A stretch of 5,925 bases of DNA from SAR116 cluster bacterium (GTDB lineage Bacteria; Pseudomonadota; Alphaproteobacteria; Puniceispirillales; UBA1172). Made by a program: the position numbers and the translations under genes. The DNA lies in contig NZIT01000058.1 of NCBI GenBank assembly GCA_002691725.1, positions 37,534-43,458 of the forward strand. Reading direction: 5' to 3'. The notes under the pieces are model-generated. The model saw nothing but the letters and a program-made list of their open reading frames with translations, was not told the origin of the DNA and did not search any database. This document shows positions 1 through 5,925 of the stretch, in pieces. How positions within the stretch are numbered: position 1 is the first letter of the stretch; the number at the start of each line of letters is the position of its first letter.

Positions 1-398
1 GGATAAATTTCAACGCCCATAGCTTCGGCTTGTTCACCAAGCCAGCGGCAGAAATTGCCAAGGCTGATAATATAATTGTCATGATTATTCATCTGTGGCG
101 GGGTCGGCAGGCGGAATGATCCAGTTTTTGTCAGATACATGAAGCGGTCATGTTTGACAGGCGTATCCAACGGCGCGCCTTTATCTGCCCAGTCAGGGAT
201 AAGTTCATTAAGCGCGCGCGGCTCAAGCACAGCACCTGATAAGATATGGGCGCCAATCTCAGCGCCTTTTTCAATCAGGCAGACTTCAATCTCACGACCT
301 TCTTCTTGAGCGCGTTGTTTCAGCCGGATTGCCGCTGATAGACCAGATGGCCCACCACCAACAATCACTACATCAAATTCCATTGATTCGCGTTCCAT
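1..398 (-). CDS. Electron transfer flavoprotein-ubiquinone oxidoreductase (ETF-QO), N-terminal part, cut by the window edge
   Basis: Translating the minus strand from ATG at 398-396 gives 132 codons with no stop before the left edge. ETF-QO is a membrane-associated FAD and 4Fe-4S enzyme that passes electrons from electron transfer flavoprotein (fatty-acid and amino-acid oxidation) to ubiquinone. The protein opens [19 protein letters not shown], a Rossmann FAD-binding motif with the glycine cluster at residues 14-19. The acidic residue closing the second strand is E43 (LIEKG). The family hallmark [12 protein letters not shown] follows at about 49-60, then an [18 protein letters not shown] stretch typical of ETF-QO rather than of general FAD oxidoreductases. 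The usual length is about 550 residues, so roughly three quarters lies outside, including the quinone-binding and Fe-S parts. The ATG at 398 is preferred over the one at 383 because homologues begin MERESME-like and a purine-rich GAGGGG stretch lies upstream. It is divergent from the next gene. Family assignment is strong. Confidence 0.95.
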   Translation of the reverse strand, partial: MERESMEFDVVIVGGGPSGLSAAIRLKQRAQEEGREIEVCLIEKGAEIGAHILSGAVLEPRALNELIPDWADKGAPLDTPVKHDRFMYLTKTGSFRLPTPPQMNNHDNYIISLGNFCRWLGEQAEAMGVEIY

Positions 399-434
399 CA
401 GACCCCTACCCCTCAACCTGTCGATTTAGCGGTT

Positions 435-464
435 TTGCTAAACCATTTTTGATTTAACTATAAT
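435..464 (+). promoter_or_regulatory. Candidate sigma-70 promoter for the udg-slt-moaB-rnhB run
   Basis: A perfect -10 hexamer TATAAT at 459-464 is preceded, after an 18-base spacer, by TTGCTA at 435-440, which matches 4 of 6 positions of TTGACA. Transcription would start near 471, leaving a leader of about 65 bases before the ATG at 536. This is pattern matching in an AT-rich gap; the second TATAAT at 506-511 is a competing but weaker candidate. Confidence 0.5.
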
Positions 465-520
465 GCAATTGTGATATTGTTTTATAAGAATTACTCCATA
501 CTATTTATAATGGATATAAA

Positions 521-524
521 AGGA
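521..524 (+). promoter_or_regulatory. Ribosome binding site for the uracil-DNA glycosylase gene
   Basis: AGGA (within AAAAGGAAAA) lies 11 bases upstream of the ATG at 536, in an otherwise A/T-only leader. It supports 536 as the start rather than the later in-frame Met20. Confidence 0.5.
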
Positions 525-535
525 AAATAAATAAT

Positions 536-1429
536 ATGGTGTCGTCAGAAAATAATTCATTTCCGTCATCTCAGCCAGCATCTGACAATAATATGCGCTC
601 AGCTAAGCCAATCGATGATGCGCTGCAAATGTTAGACGCCTTGCGCTGGCAAGTTGAGATGGGTGCGGATGAAGCAATCATGGACACGCCTGACCTGAGC
701 GCCGCTCAGAGCATCACGGATAATGATGCGGATCAAGCGGCTAACGCGCGGGCAGATACCCCAACGGGTACTAATCTTCCAAACCAAGGGATCACAGATA
801 GATCAGCTAAAGGCGGCTCTGAAGCCACTAAAATTGAGGCTTTGGACGTCTCAAGATGCCAAACACTGGAAGAATTGCGGCAGGCGGCAGCAGCTTATGA
901 TGGCTCTGATCTCAAGCGCCCCGCCACCCAAATTGTCTTTGCAGATGGTGATCCCGCCTCTAATATCATGTTTATCGGCGAAGCACCGGGGGCAGATGAA
1001 GATAGGCAAGGCAAACCATTTGTCGGGGTTAGTGGCCAGTTGCTAAACCGGATGCTGCTATCTATCGGTCTGCCTCGTGAGCAGATTTATATCACCAACA
1101 CGATTTTATGGCGGCCACCGGGCAATCGGACACCAACGGCACAAGAAACCGCCCAATTCATGCCTGTTTTAAGGCGTCATATACAATTAGTTGCACCTAA
1201 AATCCTTGTCTGCCTTGGTGGGGCGGCGGCAAAAGCGGTATTGGCAACTAATATGGGGATTTTAAAACTTCGTGGGCAATGGTATGATTTTGATGCAGGT
1301 GAAGGGCTTGTTTTGCCTGTCATGCCGACATTGCATCCGGCTTATCTGCTCCGCTCACCCCAACAAAAGGCACTGGCATGGAAGGATTTTCGGCAGATTG
1401 CAAAAAAGATAGAAGAAATTCAGTCCTGA
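536..1429 (+). CDS. udg: Uracil-DNA glycosylase, family 4-like, apparently without the Fe-S cluster ligands
   Basis: The 297-residue protein probably removes uracil from DNA as the first step of base excision repair in the cytoplasm. Residues 132-293 form the UDG fold: motif A GEAPGADEDRQGKPFVG at 148-164, the ITNTILWRPPGNRTP segment at 186-200, and the HPAYLLR motif at 267-273, whose His-Pro belongs to the DNA-binding/catalytic loop. Residues 1-105 are poorly conserved and mostly polar (acidic/Ala/Asn/Thr-rich at 44-100), apart from a short LDALRWQVEMGADEAI patch at 33-48 that I recall from alphaproteobacterial homologues. Family 4 enzymes normally hold a 4Fe-4S cluster with four cysteines. 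Here the aligned positions appear to be Y121, S124, W192 and F208; the only cysteines are C108 and C226. This may be a common alphaproteobacterial variant. It starts a probable operon; slt follows after about 20 bases. Family call is firm; exact substrate range is inferred. Confidence 0.93.
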   Translation: MVSSENNSFPSSQPASDNNMRSAKPIDDALQMLDALRWQVEMGADEAIMDTPDLSAAQSITDNDADQAANARADTPTGTNLPNQGITDRSAKGGSEATKIEALDVSRCQTLEELRQAAAAYDGSDLKRPATQIVFADGDPASNIMFIGEAPGADEDRQGKPFVGVSGQLLNRMLLSIGLPREQIYITNTILWRPPGNRTPTAQETAQFMPVLRRHIQLVAPKILVCLGGAAAKAVLATNMGILKLRGQWYDFDAGEGLVLPVMPTLHPAYLLRSPQQKALAWKDFRQIAKKIEEIQS

Positions 1430-1449
1430 TTTATGCTAAACTATATCTC

Positions 1450-3258
1450 ATGAATATTGCTGACCAACTCAAACATATGCTGATTAGCCTGATTTCACGG
1501 CTAGTCCTGGCTCTTTTGGCGCTAGTCATGCTACCGATTGTGGCCTCAGCAGACATTAATCTGCCGCAACCACTTTCTGCCGCTGATATTGATCGCTATC
1601 AGCAAATTTTTGCCCTCCAGCAAGATAAAAAATGGAAACAAGCCGATAAAATTATCAAAACCCTTGATAATGATGTGCTGATGGGGCGCGTCTTATCACA
1701 GCGCTATCTGCATCCAACAGGCTGGCGATCAACCTATATCGAATTGCGTGATTGGCTGGCTAAATATAACGACCACCCCTCGGCAACGCGGATTTATCGG
1801 CTTGCCAAAAAGCGCCAGCCTGCCAATTACAAAAATCCAAAAGAGCCGAAAAAAGGCTATCTTAATGGCTATGGACGTGCCCATTCTGACGGCTCATATG
1901 TTGCTATCCCGATGAGCTTTGAGAACAGGTCGTCGCCATCCAAGACACGCGCTATCGCCCGTGATATTCGGCGTAAAATTCGGTCAGGCTATCCTACGGG
2001 TGCGGTTAAGATTCTGGCTAATAAAAATAAACTTCGCTATCTCACCAAATTAGAAGAAGCTGTTTTGCGGGTCGATATTGCCCATGGATATTTCATTTAT
2101 GGCAAAGATAATGAGGCGATAAAGCAAGCCAAAAAAGCCCTAAAGCTTGCCTCTGGTGTTCAGGTGCCGCGCGCCTATTGGATTGCTGGCATTGCCTCAT
2201 GGCGGAGCGGTAATATTGAGCAAGCCTCAGCCTATATGCATATCCTTGCTGATCTTGATGATGTTGCTGATCATGCGCTGGCGAGTGCAGGCGCATATTG
2301 GGCAAGCCGCGCCGATTTACGGGCTGGCCATGCCAATCAATCCATCACTTATCTGAACCGGGCGGCGCGTTATCAAGATACGTTTTATGGCATGTTAGCC
2401 GCTGAAGCATTGGGACAAGATATCAGGCTTGATTTCTCTCTGCCTGAAGTTGATCAAAATTATATTAACTGGCTTAACAGTATCCCCGGAGGCCAGCGCG
2501 CATTTGCGTTGCTGCAGGTTGGCGAAACCTATCATGCCAGCCGTGAGCTTCGGTATCTCTGGGATGAACATAATGAGCAAGATAAGGCCAAGCTTATGGC
2601 GTTGGCGGCAGACACGCATATGGCAGGGCTGGCCTTTCGCACCGCAGGTATTTTGCGCGACGATACCAACAAGAATTGGTATGGCGGGCTTTTTCCTGTT
2701 CCCGACTTTGATACAAAATTACCGATCAGGGTCAGCCAACCATTATTATTAGCTATTATGCGGCAAGAATCAGGATTTAATCCGCGCGCTAAATCATGGG
2801 CTAAAGCCAGTGGATTAATGCAATTAATGCCTGCTACGGCGGCCTATATCGCGCGTGATGGCGGCTATCGACATGCGAAGCGGCATGAGCTACTGATCCC
2901 TGATATTAATATCCGTTTGGGTGAAGATTACATCCTTTATCTGCTTGAATCGCCTGTTGTTGACAGTGATTTAATCCGCTTGCTGGCGGCTTATAATGCT
3001 GGACCTGGCAATTTGAAAAAATGGTCGGGTAAAGTCAATCATGGTGGTGATGAGCTGATGCTATTGGAATCACTACCCGCTCGTGAAACTCGCTTTTATG
3101 TGAAAAATGTCATGACAAATCTATGGATTTACAGCAAGCTAACAGGCAGAGAGTCAAGCATGGTGGCGGCATTGGCAGCAGGTGACGGTGCGGTTATTCA
3201 AAGCCTTGCCCAAAAAGATTGCGACATCACCAAATTATCCGATATTTGTCCTGAATAA
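1450..3258 (+). CDS. slt: Soluble lytic murein transglycosylase, Slt type, periplasmic
   Basis: The protein cleaves the MurNAc-GlcNAc bond of peptidoglycan to give 1,6-anhydromuropeptides in the periplasm. From the ATG at 1450 it has 602 residues. Residues 1-34 are a signal peptide: a short n-region, a hydrophobic core (LVLALLALVMLPIV) and an ASA cleavage site before DINLPQ. Residues 35 to about 415 are helix-rich, with TPR-like alternation as in the superhelical domain of Slt70. The catalytic SLT/GH23 domain spans about 420-580: MRQESGFNP with catalytic E440, SGLMQLMPATA at 454-464, AAYNAGPGN at 513-521 and RFYVKNVMTN near the end. The only cysteines in the mature protein are C591 and C600 in the tail. 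The frame is open from ATG 1378, which has an AAAAGG site, but that start would overlap udg by 52 bases and add 24 charged residues before the signal peptide. ATG 1477 is another possible start. Second gene of the probable operon. Confidence 0.94.
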   Translation: MNIADQLKHMLISLISRLVLALLALVMLPIVASADINLPQPLSAADIDRYQQIFALQQDKKWKQADKIIKTLDNDVLMGRVLSQRYLHPTGWRSTYIELRDWLAKYNDHPSATRIYRLAKKRQPANYKNPKEPKKGYLNGYGRAHSDGSYVAIPMSFENRSSPSKTRAIARDIRRKIRSGYPTGAVKILANKNKLRYLTKLEEAVLRVDIAHGYFIYGKDNEAIKQAKKALKLASGVQVPRAYWIAGIASWRSGNIEQASAYMHILADLDDVADHALASAGAYWASRADLRAGHANQSITYLNRAARYQDTFYGMLAAEALGQDIRLDFSLPEVDQNYINWLNSIPGGQRAFALLQVGETYHASRELRYLWDEHNEQDKAKLMALAADTHMAGLAFRTAGILRDDTNKNWYGGLFPVPDFDTKLPIRVSQPLLLAIMRQESGFNPRAKSWAKASGLMQLMPATAAYIARDGGYRHAKRHELLIPDINIRLGEDYILYLLESPVVDSDLIRLLAAYNAGPGNLKKWSGKVNHGGDELMLLESLPARETRFYVKNVMTNLWIYSKLTGRESSMVAALAAGDGAVIQSLAQKDCDITKLSDICPE

Positions 3259-3284
3259 AGACGTAAAGAAGTGATGATGTAAAG

Positions 3285-3833
3285 ATGGCGATTGATCCCG
3301 CAATACCTTTTCAACCTATTGCTATCGCGGTTTTAACCGTATCCGATACGCGGACGCCTGACACTGACAAATCTGGTGATGTCTTGGCAGAGCGGATCAC
3401 CCAAGCTGGTCATCATCTGATTGATCGGGCTATCGTCAGCGATGATATCGACCATATAGCGGATCAAATCAAACGCTGGTCATCTGGTGATCAGGTTGAT
3501 GCCATCATCACCACAGGCGGCACTGGCTTGACCGGGCGTGATGTCACGCCTGAGGCGTTAACCTCAATCATGGATAAACCCATTGAAGGCTTTGGTGAGG
3601 CGTTTCGCTGGATGAGTTATCAGAAAATAGGCACGTCCGCTATGCAAAGCCGGGCTATGGCAGGAGTTGTTAATGGTGTTTATGTCTTTGCTTTGCCGGG
3701 GTCACCTTCGGCATGTCGTGATGGCTGGGATGAATTGCTATCGCTGCAGCTGGATATCAGACATAAGCCCTGTAATTTTGTTGAGATTATGCCGCGTCTG
3801 ATGGAACAGGGTATTGGTGGCCGCAACGGATGA
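3285..3833 (+). CDS. moaB: Molybdenum cofactor biosynthesis protein B (MoaB/MogA fold)
   Basis: This 182-residue cytoplasmic protein belongs to the MoaB/MogA family, which binds molybdopterin and, in active members, adenylates it before molybdenum insertion. Visible signatures are the first strand [10 protein letters not shown] at 14-23, [18 protein letters not shown] at 75-92 (the molybdopterin/nucleotide-binding loop, with D86 and E90 as the conserved acidic pair) and [16 protein letters not shown] at 135-150. Length and the [14 protein letters not shown] stretch at 115-128 fit MoaB rather than the longer MoeA. The start is 26 bases after slt, with only a weak AAAGAAG purine run upstream. 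Its stop overlaps the rnhB start as ATGA, implying coupled translation. No other molybdopterin gene lies in the window, so its link to the neighbours is positional rather than functional. MoaB and MogA cannot be fully separated by eye; MoaB is the better fit. Confidence 0.93.
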   Translation: MAIDPAIPFQPIAIAVLTVSDTRTPDTDKSGDVLAERITQAGHHLIDRAIVSDDIDHIADQIKRWSSGDQVDAIITTGGTGLTGRDVTPEALTSIMDKPIEGFGEAFRWMSYQKIGTSAMQSRAMAGVVNGVYVFALPGSPSACRDGWDELLSLQLDIRHKPCNFVEIMPRLMEQGIGGRNG

Positions 3834-4531
3834 CCGCTGTCAGCCAATTTCCCGACTTCAGCTATGAGAGACAAAGACTTGCCGCTTATCCCGCCGCCAC
3901 TCTGATTGGCATTGATGAGGCGGGGCGCGGCCCTTGGGCTGGGCCTGTTGTTGCTGGCGCGGCATGGATATCCCCTGATATGGTGAGCCATTTACCGGCG
4001 GGACTAACCGATAGTAAAAAACTTTGCGCAAGCCGCCGCCAGACAATTTATGCGGCATTGCTTGAGCTTGCCAAAGACCGATCAAAACTGCGATTGGCAA
4101 CTGCCGCCATAGACGCGCGCGTGATTGATCAAACAGGTATCTTGCCAGCAACATTTCGGGCAATGCAAACCGCCTCTAATAAATTGTTTGACCAGGATGA
4201 TGGCGTGTGGGGTCATGATGGTGTAATTATGCTGGTCGATGGCTCTATCCAACCTAATCTGTCATCGCCCGCGCAGAGAACAGAGGTTGAGGCGATTATC
4301 AAAGGTGATCTCAAGCTATTATCGATCGCTGCTGCGTCTATTATGGCAAAGGTGGAGCGTGATCAGATCATGATTGAGCTGGCTAAGGCCTATCCGCAAT
4401 ATGGCTGGCAGAACAACAAAGGCTATGGCACAGCCGAACATCAAGCGGCATTGGCAGAGCATGGCTGTACGGCATATCACCGGATGTCTTTTCGGCCATT
4501 AGCACCCTATCGCAATAGTGGTGAGGCTTGA
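3830..4531 (+). CDS. rnhB: Ribonuclease HII
   Basis: RNase HII cuts the RNA strand of RNA-DNA hybrids and starts removal of single ribonucleotides misincorporated in DNA; it acts in the cytoplasm with divalent metal. The protein has 233 residues, within the family range. The catalytic DEDD set is visible: D29 and E30 in GIDEAGRGPWAGPV (27-40), D137 in MLVDGSI (134-140) and D178 in AAASIMAKVERDQIM (167-181). The GRG motif (32-34) that recognises the ribonucleotide junction, the LTDSKKL helix start (59-65), NKGYGTAEH (196-204) and the C-terminal HRMSFRPL (217-224) are all present, so the enzyme should be intact and active. The ATG at 3830 overlaps the moaB stop by 4 bases (ATGA), with no strong Shine-Dalgarno of its own, so translation is probably coupled. 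It is the last gene of the probable operon; an AT-rich gap follows. Confidence 0.96.
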   Translation: MTAVSQFPDFSYERQRLAAYPAATLIGIDEAGRGPWAGPVVAGAAWISPDMVSHLPAGLTDSKKLCASRRQTIYAALLELAKDRSKLRLATAAIDARVIDQTGILPATFRAMQTASNKLFDQDDGVWGHDGVIMLVDGSIQPNLSSPAQRTEVEAIIKGDLKLLSIAAASIMAKVERDQIMIELAKAYPQYGWQNNKGYGTAEHQAALAEHGCTAYHRMSFRPLAPYRNSGEA

Positions 4532-4555
4532 TCTAGCGAGTGCATTAAAATATCG

Positions 4556-4570
4556 TAATATTGAATATTA
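4556..4570. repeat. Small perfect AT palindrome (TAATATT-G-AATATTA)
   Basis: Two 7-base arms (4556-4562 and 4564-4570) are exact inverted repeats around a single G. It lies 16 bases upstream of the TTGACA box of the next gene. It might be a binding site for a dimeric regulator, or a chance product of very AT-rich DNA. A one-base loop and an all-AT stem make a transcription terminator unlikely, even though TTTTATAATT follows. Confidence 0.35.
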
Positions 4571-4586
4571 TTTTATAATTAAACAT

Positions 4587-4616
4587 TTGACAGCTAAAAC
4601 CGTATAATTATATATA
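4587..4616 (+). promoter_or_regulatory. Candidate sigma-70 promoter for the cysD fusion gene
   Basis: A perfect -35 hexamer TTGACA at 4587-4592 is followed after 18 bases by TATATA at 4611-4616; overlapping TATAAC at 4613-4618 would give a 20-base spacer. A perfect TATAAT at 4603-4608 sits too close (10 bases) to pair with this -35. Transcription would start around 4623 and give a leader of under 30 bases before the ATG at 4650. Confidence 0.5.
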
Positions 4617-4649
4617 ACATTTTTCTAAGATTAATTATTGCGACATTTT

Positions 4650-5192
4650 ATGCTACCATATACACAACAACATGACTCTCTTTGGACACGCGATACCTTG
4701 CTTGATACATGCCAATTGCCGCATGACGCGGCTGGTATTAAAAAGCTGGAGCGGCTAACCGCAGATGCCCATTATTTTCCGCCAGTCATTGATGCAGCAG
4801 ACGTCAAAGACAGTTTAGGAAAAGGCGTCCAAAATAATTTGCTTGAATATGAGATTAGTAAAATCAAGTCACGCCGGGGGAAATATCTGATTGTTCAGCA
4901 ATGGCAACATGATCAGCATCCAGCCATGATCTGTGCCCATGATGGCAGAGGCGCCCGGGTTTGGAGCTTTGCAGGCGCTGACCAGACAGAGCAAAATCAC
5001 CTCCAGCATTTTGTTGATCAGCTAGCGCAAGAGACTTCACAGCCACTGCTATTATTCCTGCATGCGGAATTGGCGCGGTTGCGCCAGCAAATCACAACCC
5101 CTAAATCGACTCAGATCGCGGAAATGAGCTTTCATGAGCGTTATGATATCACCTTTGAGCAAGCCTTTGTGCCAGCCGCCCCATCTTCTCCC
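4650..5192 (+). other. Unrecognised N-terminal domain fused to CysD (residues 1-181)
   Basis: This is the region of the fusion protein before CysD homology begins. Codon phase is unbroken, with no stop, through the whole stretch, and the sequence looks protein-like: ordinary codon use like the neighbours, alternating hydrophobic strands and amphipathic helices, and no low-complexity runs. There is no signal peptide or membrane segment. The last 20-25 residues (about 160-181, ending in AAPSSP) look like a linker. It is not an obvious copy of CysN, an APS kinase, the small DUF2061 protein sometimes linked to sulfate genes, or a ferredoxin; no P-loop GxxxxGK[ST] and no Cys cluster is present (only C21 and C95). 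Function unknown; a role in CysN contact or regulation of sulfate activation is only a guess. Confidence 0.6.
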
Positions 5193-5925
5193 TTATCACA
5201 TCTTGATCGACTAGAAGCCGAAAGCATTGAGATCATTCGTGAAGTTGTGGCGGAAACCGCCAATCCGGTGATGCTATATTCCATTGGTAAGGATAGTGCC
5301 GTTATGCTGCATTTGGCGCGCAAGGCATTTTGGCCAGCGCCGCCGCCATTTCCGCTTTTGCATGTTGATACAGGCTGGAAGTTTGAGGCGATGTACGCCT
5401 TTCGTGATCAGGTCGCTGATGCAACGGGGATGACGCTACATATCCATAAAAATCCTGATGGCGTCAAACAAGGGATTAATCCGATTGATCATGGCTCGGC
5501 GCTCCATACCGATATCATGAAAACGCAAGGGCTCAAGCAAGCGCTTAATCACTATCAATTTGATGCGGCCTTTGGTGGCGCTCGCCGTGATGAGGAAAAA
5601 AGCCGTGCCAAGGAACGCATTTTTTCCTTCCGCACAGCAAATCACCAGTGGGACCCGAAATATCAACGCCCAGAGCTGTGGAATATTTACAATGCGCGGG
5701 TTAATAAAGGCGAGTCTATTCGCGTCTTTCCCTTATCGAATTGGACAGAATTAGATATCTGGACATATATTTATCGTGAACAGATCCCTATTGTGCCCCT
5801 ATATTTTAGCGCTCCCCGCCCTGTTGTTGAACGTGATGGGACATTGATTATGGTGGATGATGATCGGCTAGTGCTTAACCCATCTGAAAAAGTGGAAATG
5901 AAAACGGTGCGGTTTCGGACTTTAG
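4650..5925 (+). CDS. cysD: Sulfate adenylyltransferase subunit 2 (CysD) with a long unrecognised N-terminal extension; C-terminus cut by the window edge
   Basis: One uninterrupted frame of 425 codons runs from ATG 4650 off the right edge. Residues 182-425 are unmistakable CysD, the ATP sulfurylase subunit that with the GTPase CysN turns sulfate and ATP into adenosine phosphosulfate in the cytoplasm. Visible are [15 protein letters not shown] (185-199), the PP-loop SIGKDS (211-216), [29 protein letters not shown] (309-323), [10 protein letters not shown] and VRFRTL at the edge; about 60 residues should remain. E. coli CysD is 302 residues and starts close to this LDRLEAES block, so residues 1-181 are extra. 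That part is Q-rich (18 Gln) and His-rich, has strand-like segments KYLIVQQW (78-85) and PAMICAHD (91-98), then helix-like stretches at 113-130 and 136-148. I do not recognise it. An internal ATG at 5124 (Met159) could start a conventional CysD but lacks a good ribosome site. ATG 4650 also lacks a clear one; an in-frame stop lies just upstream at 4632. Confidence 0.93.
   Translation, partial: MLPYTQQHDSLWTRDTLLDTCQLPHDAAGIKKLERLTADAHYFPPVIDAADVKDSLGKGVQNNLLEYEISKIKSRRGKYLIVQQWQHDQHPAMICAHDGRGARVWSFAGADQTEQNHLQHFVDQLAQETSQPLLLFLHAELARLRQQITTPKSTQIAEMSFHERYDITFEQAFVPAAPSSPLSHLDRLEAESIEIIREVVAETANPVMLYSIGKDSAVMLHLARKAFWPAPPPFPLLHVDTGWKFEAMYAFRDQVADATGMTLHIHKNPDGVKQGINPIDHGSALHTDIMKTQGLKQALNHYQFDAAFGGARRDEEKSRAKERIFSFRTANHQWDPKYQRPELWNIYNARVNKGESIRVFPLSNWTELDIWTYIYREQIPIVPLYFSAPRPVVERDGTLIMVDDDRLVLNPSEKVEMKTVRFRTL

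Larger units (their letters stand above)
399..535. other. Divergent intergenic region between the ETF-QO gene and the uracil-DNA glycosylase gene
   Basis: This 137-base AT-rich gap separates two divergently transcribed genes, so it must hold the start signals for both. The rightward side has a good sigma-70-like promoter (separate entry). It also has a second TATAAT at 506-511 without a matching -35 box, overlapping a weak 5-bp inverted repeat (TCCAT 495-499 / ATGGA 510-514). On the leftward side I see only a poor TATAGT-like -10 element near the middle with no convincing -35. No small gene is supported here. Confidence 0.6.
4532..4649. other. AT-rich intergenic region between rnhB and the cysD fusion gene
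   Basis: This 118-base gap is strikingly AT-rich compared with the genes on both sides. It holds a candidate promoter (4587-4616) and an AT palindrome (4556-4570). No GC-rich stem followed by a T run is seen, so there is no clear intrinsic terminator for the upstream operon. The stretch between the promoter and the ATG is only about 30 bases, too short for a known sulfur-related riboswitch. Confidence 0.6.

Noticed and set aside
723..1046. A 107-codon plus-strand frame inside udg
   Set aside because: It is in another phase of a well-supported gene, with no motif and no plausible start signal.
2093..2752. Several open frames of 69-107 codons on both strands inside slt
   Set aside because: They lie wholly within the strongly supported slt coding frame, show no recognisable motifs or starts, and have shadow-frame composition.
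3680..4163. Two minus-strand open frames of about 100 codons across moaB and rnhB
   Set aside because: They are antisense to genes with complete catalytic motifs, are rich in residues typical of reversed codons, and have no ribosome site or family resemblance.
4556..4580. Intrinsic terminator after rnhB
   Set aside because: The hairpin has only A-T pairs and a one-base loop, and the following T run is short and broken by A; it is recorded as a palindrome instead.
4617..4649. Riboswitch or leader control element before cysD
   Set aside because: The predicted leader is under about 35 bases and shows no conserved stem pattern.
4571..4650. AT-rich stretch as a replication origin or attachment site
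   Set aside because: No DnaA-box array, iterons or direct repeats flank it, and it is explained by promoter content.
4864..5754. Short frames on both strands inside the cysD fusion region, which might suggest the N-terminal part belongs to a different gene
   Set aside because: The plus-strand frame from 4650 stays open in one phase through to the CysD motifs, so these are shadows.

Overview
The window looks like a chromosomal core region of an alphaproteobacterium. The proteins match alphaproteobacterial versions of housekeeping families: an ETF-ubiquinone oxidoreductase starting [11 protein letters not shown], a family-4-like uracil-DNA glycosylase with the WRPPGNR signature, and a Slt-type transglycosylase. 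Base composition is moderate, with AT-rich gaps between genes. A marine SAR116-like lineage would fit, but that is inference from memory and cannot be proven here. I see no RNA genes, mobile elements, CRISPR arrays or long repeats.

Layout. (1) Bases 1-398, minus strand: the N-terminal 132 codons of ETF-ubiquinone oxidoreductase, running off the left edge. (2) Bases 399-535: an AT-rich divergent gap with a plausible sigma-70 promoter for the rightward genes. (3) Bases 536-4531, plus strand: a tight four-gene run of uracil-DNA glycosylase, periplasmic soluble lytic transglycosylase (slt), moaB-type molybdopterin protein and ribonuclease HII (rnhB). Gaps are 20 and 26 bases, then a 4-base ATGA overlap, so this is probably one operon. 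(4) Bases 4532-4649: a very AT-rich gap with a perfect TTGACA -35 box and a small AT palindrome. (5) Bases 4650-5925, plus strand: a large open frame that runs off the right edge. Its C-terminal part is clearly CysD (sulfate adenylyltransferase subunit 2), preceded in the same frame by about 181 residues that I do not recognise.

Function. The four-gene run mixes DNA maintenance (uracil removal, removal of ribonucleotides from DNA), cell-wall turnover and molybdenum cofactor synthesis. They share no pathway, and look like a historically conserved housekeeping cluster. The cysD gene starts a separate transcription unit for sulfate activation; its partner cysN would be expected just beyond the right edge.

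The two points most worth attention are the long unrecognised N-terminal extension fused to CysD, and the absence of all four iron-sulfur cysteines from the uracil-DNA glycosylase. I found no convincing evidence of a wholly new multi-gene system.
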